From Marinarcus sediminis (GTDB lineage Bacteria; Campylobacterota; Campylobacteria; Campylobacterales; Arcobacteraceae): 64,000 nucleotides of DNA. The stretch covers positions 1,426,001-1,490,000 of the forward strand of contig NZ_CP182357.1 in the NCBI RefSeq assembly GCF_048571275.1. Reading direction: 5' to 3'. The notes beneath the pieces are model-generated. The model had not been told where the DNA came from and searched no databases. It saw only the letters and a program-made list of their open reading frames with translations. Within the stretch, counting starts at the first letter, position 1. Every line of letters begins with the position of its first letter. The translations under genes and the position numbers were made by a program. Below are positions 1-7,289 of the stretch, in pieces.

Positions 1-28
1 ACAATAGAGCCAATAATAAAGGAAATTC

Positions 29-784
29 ATGGAATATGATAAAGCGTACAAACTGTTAGCTCAACAAGAGGGCATTTCAAACTCAAAAGCCAAAGAGCTA
101 ATGGATAAAGGTTTGGTTTATGTGGGCAATAAAAAAGTGGAAATTGCTCGTGGAGAAATTGCGGTTGACACCAAATTTAATATCAAAGAAGTTGCCCCTG
201 TTAAAGTAATTTTTGAGGACAATGATATTTTAGCGGTGAATAAACCGGCATTTTTAACTGCCGATGATGTGGCAAGTAAATATAAAAATTGTATGCTTTT
301 AAATCGACTGGACAAAGAGACGAGTGGGGTGATGCTGTTTGCCAAAAATGAAGAGTTTCAAACCAAAGCCATACGAGAGTTTAAAGCCAACAGAGTCTAC
401 AAAGAGTATGTTGCCATTGTTGAAGGGAAAGTCATTGAAACCATTGAAGTGGATAAACCGATTTTAACCATTAAAAACAAGGGTGTTGCAAAGAGTAAAA
501 TAGATGTTAAAAAAGGGAAACCCGCAAAAAGTACGGTCTATCCTCTCTATGTTGAAGGAAATAAATCAAAAGTTAAAATTGTGATTGATACAGGAAGAAC
601 ACATCAAATTCGAGTGCATTTAAACTATATTGGCTTACCTATAATTGGAGATGCGGTTTATGGAAAACCCGTTGCTAATATAAAAAGAGTTTTACTGCAT
701 TCAAGAGTAACGAAAATTTTTGATTATACATTTGAAGCAAAAGAGCCAAAAGAGTTTAATGTTTTTGGTCTGAATTTATATTAA
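29..784 (+). CDS. RluA-family RNA pseudouridine synthase
   Basis: This enzyme isomerises uridine to pseudouridine in rRNA or tRNA. The first 50 residues look like an S4 RNA-binding domain. The catalytic motif NRLDKETSG (residues 92-100) holds the nucleophilic Asp95, and the family motif DTGRTHQIRVHL lies near residue 190. The 251-residue length is normal for the family. An AAAGGA ribosome site stands 6 bases before the ATG. The gene is followed by a hairpin and then ffh. The exact RNA target (RluA, RluC or RluD type) cannot be told from this sequence alone. Confidence 0.9.
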   Translation: MEYDKAYKLLAQQEGISNSKAKELMDKGLVYVGNKKVEIARGEIAVDTKFNIKEVAPVKVIFEDNDILAVNKPAFLTADDVASKYKNCMLLNRLDKETSGVMLFAKNEEFQTKAIREFKANRVYKEYVAIVEGKVIETIEVDKPILTIKNKGVAKSKIDVKKGKPAKSTVYPLYVEGNKSKVKIVIDTGRTHQIRVHLNYIGLPIIGDAVYGKPVANIKRVLLHSRVTKIFDYTFEAKEPKEFNVFGLNLY

Positions 785-810
785 ATTAAAGAATTTTTAA
801 GTATTGATTT

Positions 811-841
811 ATACAAAAACCCGATTTATTGGGTTTTGTAT
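811..841. terminator. Terminator-like hairpin after the pseudouridine synthase gene
   Basis: ATACAAAAACCC pairs with GGGTTTTGTAT across a short loop, leaving one bulged A. No good T-run follows on the plus strand, so termination efficiency is uncertain. Confidence 0.5.
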
Positions 842-889
842 CTAAAAAATAGATTAAAGATAACTTAAAAAATACATCAGTGTTTAATC

Positions 890-916
890 TATAATAAAGA
901 TTAAAATGAGTATAAT
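890..916 (+). promoter_or_regulatory. Candidate ffh promoter (-10 boxes)
   Basis: TATAAT occurs at 890-895 and again at 911-916, ahead of the ffh start at 947. Campylobacterota sigma-70 promoters rely on the -10 box and often lack a clear -35, as here. Which box is used cannot be told by eye. Confidence 0.45.
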
Positions 917-946
917 CCCGAACTTAATTAAAAATGGAGAGTTGAT

Positions 947-2305
947 TTGTTTGATGTTTTAACCGGTTCATTTAAAAATGCCGTCAGTAAAATTAGATTT
1001 AGAGATGATGCAAATGCTTTAAAAAAAGCAACAACAGAGTTAAGAAAATCACTTTTAAAAGCGGATGTACACCATAAAACAACAAAAGAGTTGGTCGATG
1101 CAATAGAGATCAATACAAAACTTTTGGGTATTGGACAAGAGGCTTTTTTAAAATCATTACAAAAAGAGTTGCATGCCGTATTAACAACAGCAGGGAATCA
1201 AGGGTTTGTATTTTCAAATACTCCTCCAACTACGGTTTTAATGACGGGGCTTCAAGGGTCTGGAAAAACAACTACGACAGGGAAACTGGCGAACTATTTA
1301 AAACAAAGAAATAAAAAAGTTTTAGTCGCTGCGTGTGATTTACAAAGATTAGCAGCGGTTGAGCAGTTAAAACAAATTGCTGCACAAATTGAAGTAGATA
1401 TCTATTTTGATGACAATCAAATGGATCCTGTAAAAATAGCTCTTGCTGCAAAAGCCAAAGCAAAAGCGGAACACTATGATGTACTTTTAATTGATACAGC
1501 GGGTCGTTTGGCCATTGATGAAGAGTTGATGAAACAACTTCATGACGTAAAAAAAGCGATTGATCCTGACGAAATTTTTTATGTGGCTGATTCATTAACT
1601 GGACATGATGCAACAAAAACAGCGAGCACTTTTAAAGAACAAATTGGAATTGATGGTGTTATTCTTTCAAAATATGATGGGGATACCAAAGGGGGAGTTG
1701 CTCTTTCAATTGCACATCAAGTAGGTGTTCCATTACGATTTATCGGTACGGGTGAAAAAATGCCTGACATCGAAGTTTTTATTCCAGATAGAATTGTCAG
1801 TCGTCTTATGGGTGCTGGGGATATTGAAGGTTTAGCTGAGAAAACATCTGCCATTATTGATGCAAAAAAAGCCAAAGAGGTCACTAAAAAAATTAAAAAG
1901 GGTGAATTTAATTTCAATGACTTTTTAGACCAACTTAATATGATGAAAAAATTGGGTTCAATGAAATCTATTATCTCTATGATTCCAGGGCTTTCACAGA
2001 TGGCTGGACCCATTAAAGACATGGATTTAGAGAACTCTGGTGAGATTGTACGAATTAAAGCTTTAATCAGTTCTATGACCCCTAAAGAGAGAGAAGAACC
2101 TGATTTAATGAATATCAGTCGAAAAAAGAGAATTGCAAAAGGGTCTGGACTTTCAGAAGTTCAAATCAATAAAATTTTAAAGCAATTTAAAAATGCTTCT
2201 AAAATGGCGAAAAAACTCTCATCTAAAGGTGGCATGAAAGGACTTCAAAATATGATGTCTCAAATGCAAGGTATGCCAGGCGGAATGCCAAAACTGCCAA
2301 GATAG
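947..2305 (+). CDS. ffh: Signal recognition particle protein Ffh (SRP54)
   Basis: Ffh is the GTPase that, with 4.5S RNA, targets nascent inner-membrane proteins to the FtsY receptor. An N-terminal helical bundle (about 1-85) precedes the G domain, with G1 loop GLQGSGKTTTT at 101-111, the DTAGR motif near 188 and SKYDGDTKGG near 240. The C-terminal M domain (about 300-452) ends in a methionine-rich tail that binds RNA and signal peptides. Length 452 is typical. The start is TTG at 947, preceded by a GGAGAG ribosome site. It lies upstream of rpsP-KH-rimM, an order I recall from other Campylobacterota. Confidence 0.97.
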   Translation: MFDVLTGSFKNAVSKIRFRDDANALKKATTELRKSLLKADVHHKTTKELVDAIEINTKLLGIGQEAFLKSLQKELHAVLTTAGNQGFVFSNTPPTTVLMTGLQGSGKTTTTGKLANYLKQRNKKVLVAACDLQRLAAVEQLKQIAAQIEVDIYFDDNQMDPVKIALAAKAKAKAEHYDVLLIDTAGRLAIDEELMKQLHDVKKAIDPDEIFYVADSLTGHDATKTASTFKEQIGIDGVILSKYDGDTKGGVALSIAHQVGVPLRFIGTGEKMPDIEVFIPDRIVSRLMGAGDIEGLAEKTSAIIDAKKAKEVTKKIKKGEFNFNDFLDQLNMMKKLGSMKSIISMIPGLSQMAGPIKDMDLENSGEIVRIKALISSMTPKEREEPDLMNISRKKRIAKGSGLSEVQINKILKQFKNASKMAKKLSSKGGMKGLQNMMSQMQGMPGGMPKLPR

Positions 2306-2314
2306 TACAATTAA

Positions 2315-2363
2315 ATAGTATTGAGTTGTAAACTTTGCATTTGAGTTTAGAATTCAATACTAT
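2315..2363. promoter_or_regulatory. Long hairpin between ffh and rpsP
   Basis: ATAGTATTGA at 2315-2324 pairs perfectly with TCAATACTAT at 2354-2363. The inner 10 positions pair with one wobble and one mismatch, giving a stem of about 20 bp with a 9-base loop. No T-run follows on either strand, so this may be an RNA-processing or regulatory hairpin in the rpsP leader rather than a plain terminator. Confidence 0.55.
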
Positions 2364-2394
2364 CAAAAAATAAACATAAAAAAAGGAAAAATAT

Positions 2395-2622
2395 ATGACA
2401 GCTATTAGATTAACGAGAATGGGTAGAAATAAAAAACCATTTTACAGAATCGTTGTAACAGATTCAAGAAAAAGAAGAGATTCAGGATGGATTGAATCAA
2501 TTGGTTACTACAACCCAATTGCAGAGCCTTCAGTTCTTAAACTTGATGCAGAGAGATATAACTATTGGTTAAGTGTTGGTGCAAAACCAAGTGAAAAAGT
2601 TAAAAAGCTTGCAGCTAAATAA
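2395..2622 (+). CDS. rpsP: 30S ribosomal protein S16
   Basis: S16 is a small-subunit ribosomal protein that helps 30S assembly. The 75-residue sequence begins with the family pattern TAIRLTRMGRNKKPFYRIVV and continues with DSRKRRDSGWIE and a GYYNP turn, all hallmarks of bS16. A strong AAAAAGGAAAA ribosome site precedes the ATG. It is the first gene of a tight set with the KH protein and rimM, and its leader contains the long hairpin at 2315-2363. Confidence 0.98.
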   Translation: MTAIRLTRMGRNKKPFYRIVVTDSRKRRDSGWIESIGYYNPIAEPSVLKLDAERYNYWLSVGAKPSEKVKKLAAK

Positions 2623-2630
2623 TTAACATT

Positions 2631-2870
2631 ATGATTACTAATTTTATTGAAAATTATGCAAAATTAATTGTGAGTTTTCCAGAAGAGATCACCGTTACTA
2701 AAAGTGTAATTGATGATACTTTTGCAGAAATTATTATTAATGCTAACAGTGCCGATATTGGTAAACTCATTGGTAAAAATGGCAATATGATCAATGCCAT
2801 TAAAACAATGGCCAATGGATGTAAAGCAAAAGATGGTATCTCTTACAAAATTCAAGTTATTGCAAATTGA
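2631..2870 (+). CDS. khpA: KH-domain RNA-binding protein (KhpA/YlqC type)
   Basis: A 79-residue single type II KH domain with the RNA-contacting loop IGKNGNMI (about residues 45-52). Family members bind structured RNA; in other bacteria KhpA pairs with KhpB and influences sRNA function and cell-wall growth. It sits 8 bases after rpsP and 28 bases before rimM, the usual place for this gene. The ribosome site is weak, suggesting translation coupled to rpsP. The role in this organism is inferred from family and position only. Confidence 0.88.
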   Translation: MITNFIENYAKLIVSFPEEITVTKSVIDDTFAEIIINANSADIGKLIGKNGNMINAIKTMANGCKAKDGISYKIQVIAN

Positions 2871-2898
2871 TAATTTTGACAGTAAAGAAGTATAAACA

Positions 2899-3426
2899 GT
2901 GAGCAGTAGCATCTATATTGGTAAACTGGGTAAAACGGTTGGACTTGATGGATCATTAAAAATCTATATTGAGTCTGACTTTCCTGAACAGTTTAAAAAA
3001 GGTGCTGTGTTTACGACCAATAAAAAAAGCACGCTACGTGTACAATCTTACAGTGCTTCAAGAGATATTGTTAAATTTGAAAATATTAACAGTGCGGATG
3101 AAGCGAAAAAATTGGTCAATCAACAACTCTTTACCACGCTTGAACAAACACGACAATCTTGTACATTAGAGGAGAATCAATATTTTTGGTTTGATTTAAT
3201 GGATTGTAAAGTTATGGAAGGCGATTTACTCTTAGGAGTGGTTAAAGATATTCAAAGACTTCCAAGCAGTGATTATTTTGAAGTGGTTACCGATATAAAA
3301 CTTCAAGAAAAAGAGCTTCCCAAACTCTTTTTAATACCCTACATCGAGATGTATGTTGTAGAGGTAGACATAAAAAACAAAATCATCTACACAAAAGATT
3401 GTATCTCTATACTGGAAAACTCTTAG
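2899..3426 (+). CDS. rimM: 16S rRNA processing protein RimM
   Basis: RimM binds S19 and helps mature the 30S head. The N-terminal RimM domain opens with IGKLGKTVGLDGSLKIYIES and the C-terminal PRC-barrel includes QYFWFDLMDCKV and an IPYIEMYVVEVD strand. Length 175 residues is typical. The start is GTG at 2899 behind an AAGAAG ribosome site. In most relatives trmD and rplS follow; here a convergent minus-strand gene begins at once, and its stop overlaps the rimM stop region by 4 bases. Confidence 0.93.
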   Translation: MSSSIYIGKLGKTVGLDGSLKIYIESDFPEQFKKGAVFTTNKKSTLRVQSYSASRDIVKFENINSADEAKKLVNQQLFTTLEQTRQSCTLEENQYFWFDLMDCKVMEGDLLLGVVKDIQRLPSSDYFEVVTDIKLQEKELPKLFLIPYIEMYVVEVDIKNKIIYTKDCISILENS

Positions 3427-4550
3427 TTAAAAATACATCTTTTATTAAACTCTTCTTCTGTGATTTCTACAAATTTTGAGTGTTCAGCAATATTCTTTTC
3501 TCCCAATTTGGTTATGATGGCTTGGTAATCTTCCCCTTCATTTAAAGGCCCAATCAATATCTCCATGAAATCTTTTTGATTTCTGCATGCGCTGATTCTT
3601 GAATCAACCGCTTTGATTTTAGAAAGATAGGCTTTTAAAATGATTTTTTTATGGGTTGCAATTTGAACAAATTTGACAAAATCTTTTCCCGTTGTACTTT
3701 GAACAACCGTTTCGTCATTGTTTTGTGGTGTTTTATTTCCTGCTTGTTCGTTATTGGACAACTCATTTGAAGTGTTGCCATTTTGTGTGGTTGTTGAGTT
3801 GGGTTGTGCCTCTTCTTTGGCTTTTTGTTCTGCTTCTGATTTTTGTTGTTCAAGTAAGGCTGCTTCTTCTTTGGCTTTTTGTTCGGCAGCAAGTTTTTCT
3901 TCTTCTAATCGTTGTGCCTCTTCTTTGGCTTTTTGTTCCGCCTCTAAACGTTGTTTCTCTTTTAATTCGGCTTCTTCTTTGGCTTTTCTTTGTGCTTCGA
4001 GTTCTTGTCTTTTGAGATACTCCTCTTCAGTTATGCCCATTAATTCATATTTTGTTAAGATTTTTAATTTTTTATTGAGTCTTGTTACATTGATGTGGTC
4101 AATTTTGAATTCATATTTTGGTGGTTCAATGACATCTGGGGTACTCTCTTTGATGACCTCTTTTTTAGGGGCTTGTTTGATCTCTTGAACGGGTTCTGAT
4201 TTAGACAATGTGATCAATACAAAAGCAAGAATGGCAATAATCATTATAATTAAAGCAATAATAATATACAAAAGTTTTTTATTGTTTTTTATTTTAGAAA
4301 GCATACTCTCTTTTGGGTTTTTATCGCTGCTTTGAGGCATCTCTTCAGAACTGTTATTTTCTATTGAATTGATATTCTCTAAATCATCTTGAGTTAAAGT
4401 TGTATCTGCATCATCTTGCTCTTCATCGAGAATGGTTCCTGGAACATCTCTTTCTAATCCATCAATATTGTCAATATTAACAATCTCATCCTCGACATTT
4501 TCATTATCTGGACTTTTTACTTCATTATCTTCTGTTATATCATTTGCCAT
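3423..4550 (-). CDS. Single-pass membrane protein with 18-residue coiled-coil repeats
   Basis: I do not recognise this 375-residue protein. It has a very acidic N-terminus (1-80), one membrane helix (about 93-116) and a helical region (about 175-250) made of four 18-residue units centred on QKAKEEA. An N/Q/T-rich linker follows, then a compact C-terminal domain (about 290-375) with two cysteines and the ending EEFNKRCIFN. The layout suggests a cytoplasmic tail, membrane anchor, rigid helical spacer and periplasmic binding domain, broadly like SPOR or TonB-type proteins, but I cannot name the domain. Its start overlaps the stop of the upstream gene, and both lie behind flgG on the same strand, so a flagellar or envelope role is plausible. 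Confidence 0.8.
   Translation of the reverse strand: MANDITEDNEVKSPDNENVEDEIVNIDNIDGLERDVPGTILDEEQDDADTTLTQDDLENINSIENNSSEEMPQSSDKNPKESMLSKIKNNKKLLYIIIALIIMIIAILAFVLITLSKSEPVQEIKQAPKKEVIKESTPDVIEPPKYEFKIDHINVTRLNKKLKILTKYELMGITEEEYLKRQELEAQRKAKEEAELKEKQRLEAEQKAKEEAQRLEEEKLAAEQKAKEEAALLEQQKSEAEQKAKEEAQPNSTTTQNGNTSNELSNNEQAGNKTPQNNDETVVQSTTGKDFVKFVQIATHKKIILKAYLSKIKAVDSRISACRNQKDFMEILIGPLNEGEDYQAIITKLGEKNIAEHSKFVEITEEEFNKRCIFN
3811..4026. repeat. Four tandem 54-bp repeats inside a coding region
   Basis: The core TCTTCTTTGGCTTTT recurs at 3811, 3865, 3919 and 3973, exactly 54 bases apart. On the minus strand each unit encodes 18 residues containing the block KAKEEA. The boundary of the outer unit is approximate. 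Exact spacing suggests unit duplication that could change copy number without breaking the frame. Confidence 0.88.
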
Positions 4551-4974
4551 TTGAACTCTTTAACTTTCGATTTTCTTTTTGTTTTTTTAAAATTTTCTCT
4601 CTGTTCTTTTCGTAATACTCTTTTCTGTATGCTTTTAGTTCTTCTTTCTTTTTTTGTCGGTACTCTCTGTCATATTGAAGTCGTTTCTCTTTATTCTCTT
4701 CGTAATATTTCTGTTTTTGATCTTGATAATCTGCAATCTTTTGCATGATTTTTTCTCTTCGATCATCGACATAAGATTTTTGTTTCTTTGCAATTTCTCG
4801 AATTCTTTGTGCAAAATCATCCCCATTTAACTCTTTTTCATAGTCAATTTCAGGTTTAGCTGGCTTTGCAGGAAATTGTTTCTCCAGCTTTTTTTTAAGA
4901 TAATACTCTCGCTTCTTTTTTTTATGGGCAAGAATATTCTCTTTTCGAATTCTCTTTAATTCATCTAAATCCAT
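4540..4974 (-). CDS. Highly charged helical protein of unknown function
   Basis: The 144 residues are almost all Lys, Arg, Glu, Tyr and Gln, with no signal peptide or membrane helix, and are predicted by eye to form a continuous helix or coiled coil. Short units such as YYEKNREKIL and YYEENKEKRL recur, suggesting internal repetition. The gene starts 12 bases after the flgG stop and overlaps the next gene by 11 bases, so the three are probably one operon. I do not recognise a family. A cytoplasmic partner for the acidic tail of the following membrane protein is one possibility, since this protein is strongly basic. Confidence 0.72.
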   Translation of the reverse strand: MDLDELKRIRKENILAHKKKKREYYLKKKLEKQFPAKPAKPEIDYEKELNGDDFAQRIREIAKKQKSYVDDRREKIMQKIADYQDQKQKYYEENKEKRLQYDREYRQKKKEELKAYRKEYYEKNREKILKKQKENRKLKSSNGK

Positions 4975-4986
4975 ATCTTTTAATCA

Positions 4987-5775
4987 TTAATTCTTTAATC
5001 TGTTTATGATATCTAGCATATCATCTGCGGTGGTAATTGACTTCGAGTTAGCTTCATAGGCTCTTTGTGCGGTGATGAGATCGACCATTTCATTGACCAA
5101 AGCAACATTTGATGATTCAACCATTGATTGTCTGATACTTCCAAAGGCATCTTCAGTGGCATTTCCTTCAATGGGATCACCCGATGCATCGGATTCTTGG
5201 AAAAGCGAATCTCCCAGAGGTTTCAGCCCTGCAGGATTGATAAAATCTGTTAAGGTAATTTGTCCCAAATCTTGAGTTGTACCTGTTGCTGGATCGAGTG
5301 CTGTTACGGTTCCATCAAGTGCAATTGAAACGTCTGTGTAGGTACTTGGAATGACGATTTCAGGTTGCAGTCTGTAACCACTTCCATTAACCAATGTTCC
5401 TTCATTATCCACTTTAAAAGCACCATTTCTTGTATAAGCTGTTTCTCCTGAAGGCAGAAGTATTTGAAAAAACCCTTTCCCTTCAATGGCCATATCCAAA
5501 TCATTCCCAGTGTTTTTTAAATCACCCTCTGTAAAACTTTTTTGTACACCCGAAACTCGAACCCCTAAACCTACATCCAATCCCGTAGGATTAAATGTTG
5601 TTTGCGATGTTTTTCCCGCAGTGTAGTTCAAAGTTTCATACATTAAGTCTTGAAACTCTGCCCGGTCTTTTTTAAAACCAATTGTATTGACGTTGGCAAT
5701 ATTATTTGATGTGACATCAATTTGATGTTGTTGAGCAGTCATTCCTGTTGCAGCGGTGTACAAACTTCTAAGCAT
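4987..5775 (-). CDS. flgG: Flagellar distal rod protein FlgG
   Basis: FlgG builds the distal rod of the flagellar basal body. The N-terminal rod signature LRSLYTAATGM...NNIANVNTIGFKK and the C-terminal helix VDLITAQRAYEANSKSITTAD are both present, and 262 residues is the standard length. An AAAGGAT ribosome site precedes the ATG. It heads a minus-strand operon with two unfamiliar proteins and diverges from the cheY-like gene across a 168-base A/T-rich promoter region. It is separated from the other rod genes, which lie on the plus strand. Confidence 0.96.
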   Translation of the reverse strand: MLRSLYTAATGMTAQQHQIDVTSNNIANVNTIGFKKDRAEFQDLMYETLNYTAGKTSQTTFNPTGLDVGLGVRVSGVQKSFTEGDLKNTGNDLDMAIEGKGFFQILLPSGETAYTRNGAFKVDNEGTLVNGSGYRLQPEIVIPSTYTDVSIALDGTVTALDPATGTTQDLGQITLTDFINPAGLKPLGDSLFQESDASGDPIEGNATEDAFGSIRQSMVESSNVALVNEMVDLITAQRAYEANSKSITTADDMLDIINRLKN

Positions 5776-5898
5776 TTTAAATCCTTTAATACAGATTTTT
5801 CATATTTTGTAGATTATATTTAAAGAACTTTTAAAATTAGATTAAATTATATAAAATATTTTTTCAAATTATTAAGTATATATTTAAAACAAATTAAA

Positions 5899-5904
5899 TA
5901 TAAT
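5899..5904 (+). promoter_or_regulatory. Candidate -10 box for the cheY-cheZ flagellar run
   Basis: TATAAT lies about 40 bases ahead of the cheY-like start, within the A/T-rich gap shared with the divergent flgG operon. No sigma-54 (GG-N10-GC) or clear sigma-28 promoter was seen here. Confidence 0.4.
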
Positions 5905-5943
5905 GTACCAAATTTTATAAAATTGACTGCCAAAGGTATGAGT

Positions 5944-6312
5944 ATGAAAATTCTTATTGTTGATGATAGTTCTACTATGAGAAGAATAATAGGTAACGTT
6001 GTGATGCAACTGGGGTTTACCAAAGAAGATTTTAAAGAAGCTGAAGATGGATTAAAAGCGTGGAAAGAGTTATCAATTAATAAATATGATGTGATATTGA
6101 CTGACTGGAATATGCCAAATATGAATGGTTTAGAGTTGGTTAAACGAGTTAGAAGTGAAGGGTCTCATCAAAGTATTCCAATTATTATGATTACAACAGA
6201 AGGTGGGAAAAGCGAAGTGATTACTGCATTAAAAGCAGGTGTCAATAACTATATTGTTAAGCCCTTTAGTGCAGAGATACTAAAAGAGAAGCTTGATGGT
6301 GTTTTAAAATAA
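5944..6312 (+). CDS. cheY: CheY-like single-domain response regulator
   Basis: A stand-alone receiver domain of 122 residues. It has the acidic pair D7-D8, the phospho-acceptor D54 in LTDWNMPNMNG, T84/T85, an aromatic at 103 (NNYIVKPF) and the conserved K106. This is the full CheY set for reversible phosphorylation and binding to the flagellar switch. Three in-frame starts are possible (TTG 5923, ATG 5938, ATG 5944). AAAGG at 5932-5936 is best spaced for 5944. The next gene is a CheZ-like phosphatase, so this is probably the motor-binding CheY and its antagonist. Confidence 0.9.
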   Translation: MKILIVDDSSTMRRIIGNVVMQLGFTKEDFKEAEDGLKAWKELSINKYDVILTDWNMPNMNGLELVKRVRSEGSHQSIPIIMITTEGGKSEVITALKAGVNNYIVKPFSAEILKEKLDGVLK

Positions 6313-6334
6313 TTTTAAATTGAGGGTTTGACAG

Positions 6335-7279
6335 ATGAGTATGAGTCAAGAAGAAATAGAAGCTTTGATGAATGGAATTGAGTTACCAGAAGAAGAGAAA
6401 GTTGAAGATGATTCAGTTCCAACTGAAGAAGTCAGTGGTTCAATGTCTGCAGATGATATTGAAAAGCTGATAGCTCAAACAGATGAAATTGAAACTTCAG
6501 AAGAGGATGACGTAGCAGTTTCAGATGTTGATGAAGTTATGGACACCACTGGAGATGTTAAAGATAATATAACAGATGTTTTAAATGAAATTGATAACAT
6601 GGAAGAGGATGAAATACTCCTTGAAGAAGATGTCGCTCAAACTGAAGATGAAGATATGGATCTCTTGTTAAATCCACAAGAGGATGAAGAGGATGCAAGT
6701 TTTGATGAAAAAGCACAAAACTGGACCAATAAAAAAATTGATAAAGGGGAGTTTCCTTTCCCTGTTGAACCGCATACAAGGGTTGTCAGTCAGTTAAACG
6801 AAGTTGCGAATGACAGCGAAGAAAAAGCCAGTAAAATTTTTGATGTGTTAAGTTTTATTCTTGATGAAAATGATTTGATTTCAAAAAACAAAAAAACGAT
6901 AGATGCCTTTTTAGATAAAGAGGTTGAGTTGCTTAACTCTTTGAGTAAAAAATTTCCAAATATCACGCTCTTTGATGAGAGATTAAAAGAAGCTCAAAGT
7001 ATGAAAGAAGTAACAAAGGTTATTTCAACTAAACTTGAAGCAGAAAACATGCAAGTATTTGAAGCCATGGAGTTGATGCAATTTCATGATATTAACCGAC
7101 AAAAAATTGAAAGAGTAATGTCGGTTATTAGAAAATTGACCGTTTATTTAAACAATCTCTTTGAAGAAGATGAAGATCAAAAAGAGATTGCCGTAGCTAA
7201 GTATATTCATGGTGATGGAGAATCTGATCTTGTAGGTACAGATGATTTAGATGCATTAATTGCAGAATTCAGTAAATAA
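6335..7279 (+). CDS. cheZ: Remote CheZ-type CheY phosphatase with CheY-docking peptides
   Basis: CheZ removes phosphate from CheY. The segment around residues 247-263 (LMQFHDINRQKIERVMS) lines up with the active-site helix of E. coli CheZ: D252 matches D143 and Q256 matches catalytic Q147. The N-terminal 140 residues are very acidic and probably disordered. Residues 2-14 (SMSQEEIEALMNG) look like the CheY-binding peptide of FliM, a second similar block SMSADDIEKLIAQ lies at 36-48, and the C-terminus (TDDLDALIAEF) resembles the CheY-binding tail of CheZ. Length 314 exceeds the usual 210-250. Its place directly behind cheY supports the call. Confidence 0.82.
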   Translation: MSMSQEEIEALMNGIELPEEEKVEDDSVPTEEVSGSMSADDIEKLIAQTDEIETSEEDDVAVSDVDEVMDTTGDVKDNITDVLNEIDNMEEDEILLEEDVAQTEDEDMDLLLNPQEDEEDASFDEKAQNWTNKKIDKGEFPFPVEPHTRVVSQLNEVANDSEEKASKIFDVLSFILDENDLISKNKKTIDAFLDKEVELLNSLSKKFPNITLFDERLKEAQSMKEVTKVISTKLEAENMQVFEAMELMQFHDINRQKIERVMSVIRKLTVYLNNLFEEDEDQKEIAVAKYIHGDGESDLVGTDDLDALIAEFSK

Positions 7280-7289
7280 AGGATTATAA

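Noticed and set aside
3780..4030. CRISPR-like array
   Set aside because: The regular repeats are 54-base coding units with no unique spacers and keep one reading frame throughout.
3692..4188. Long plus-strand open frames opposite the repeat protein
   Set aside because: They are mirrors of the 54-bp repeats and the biased codons of the minus-strand gene; the translations are low-complexity Leu/Trp/Phe or Ser/Ala runs with no start signal.
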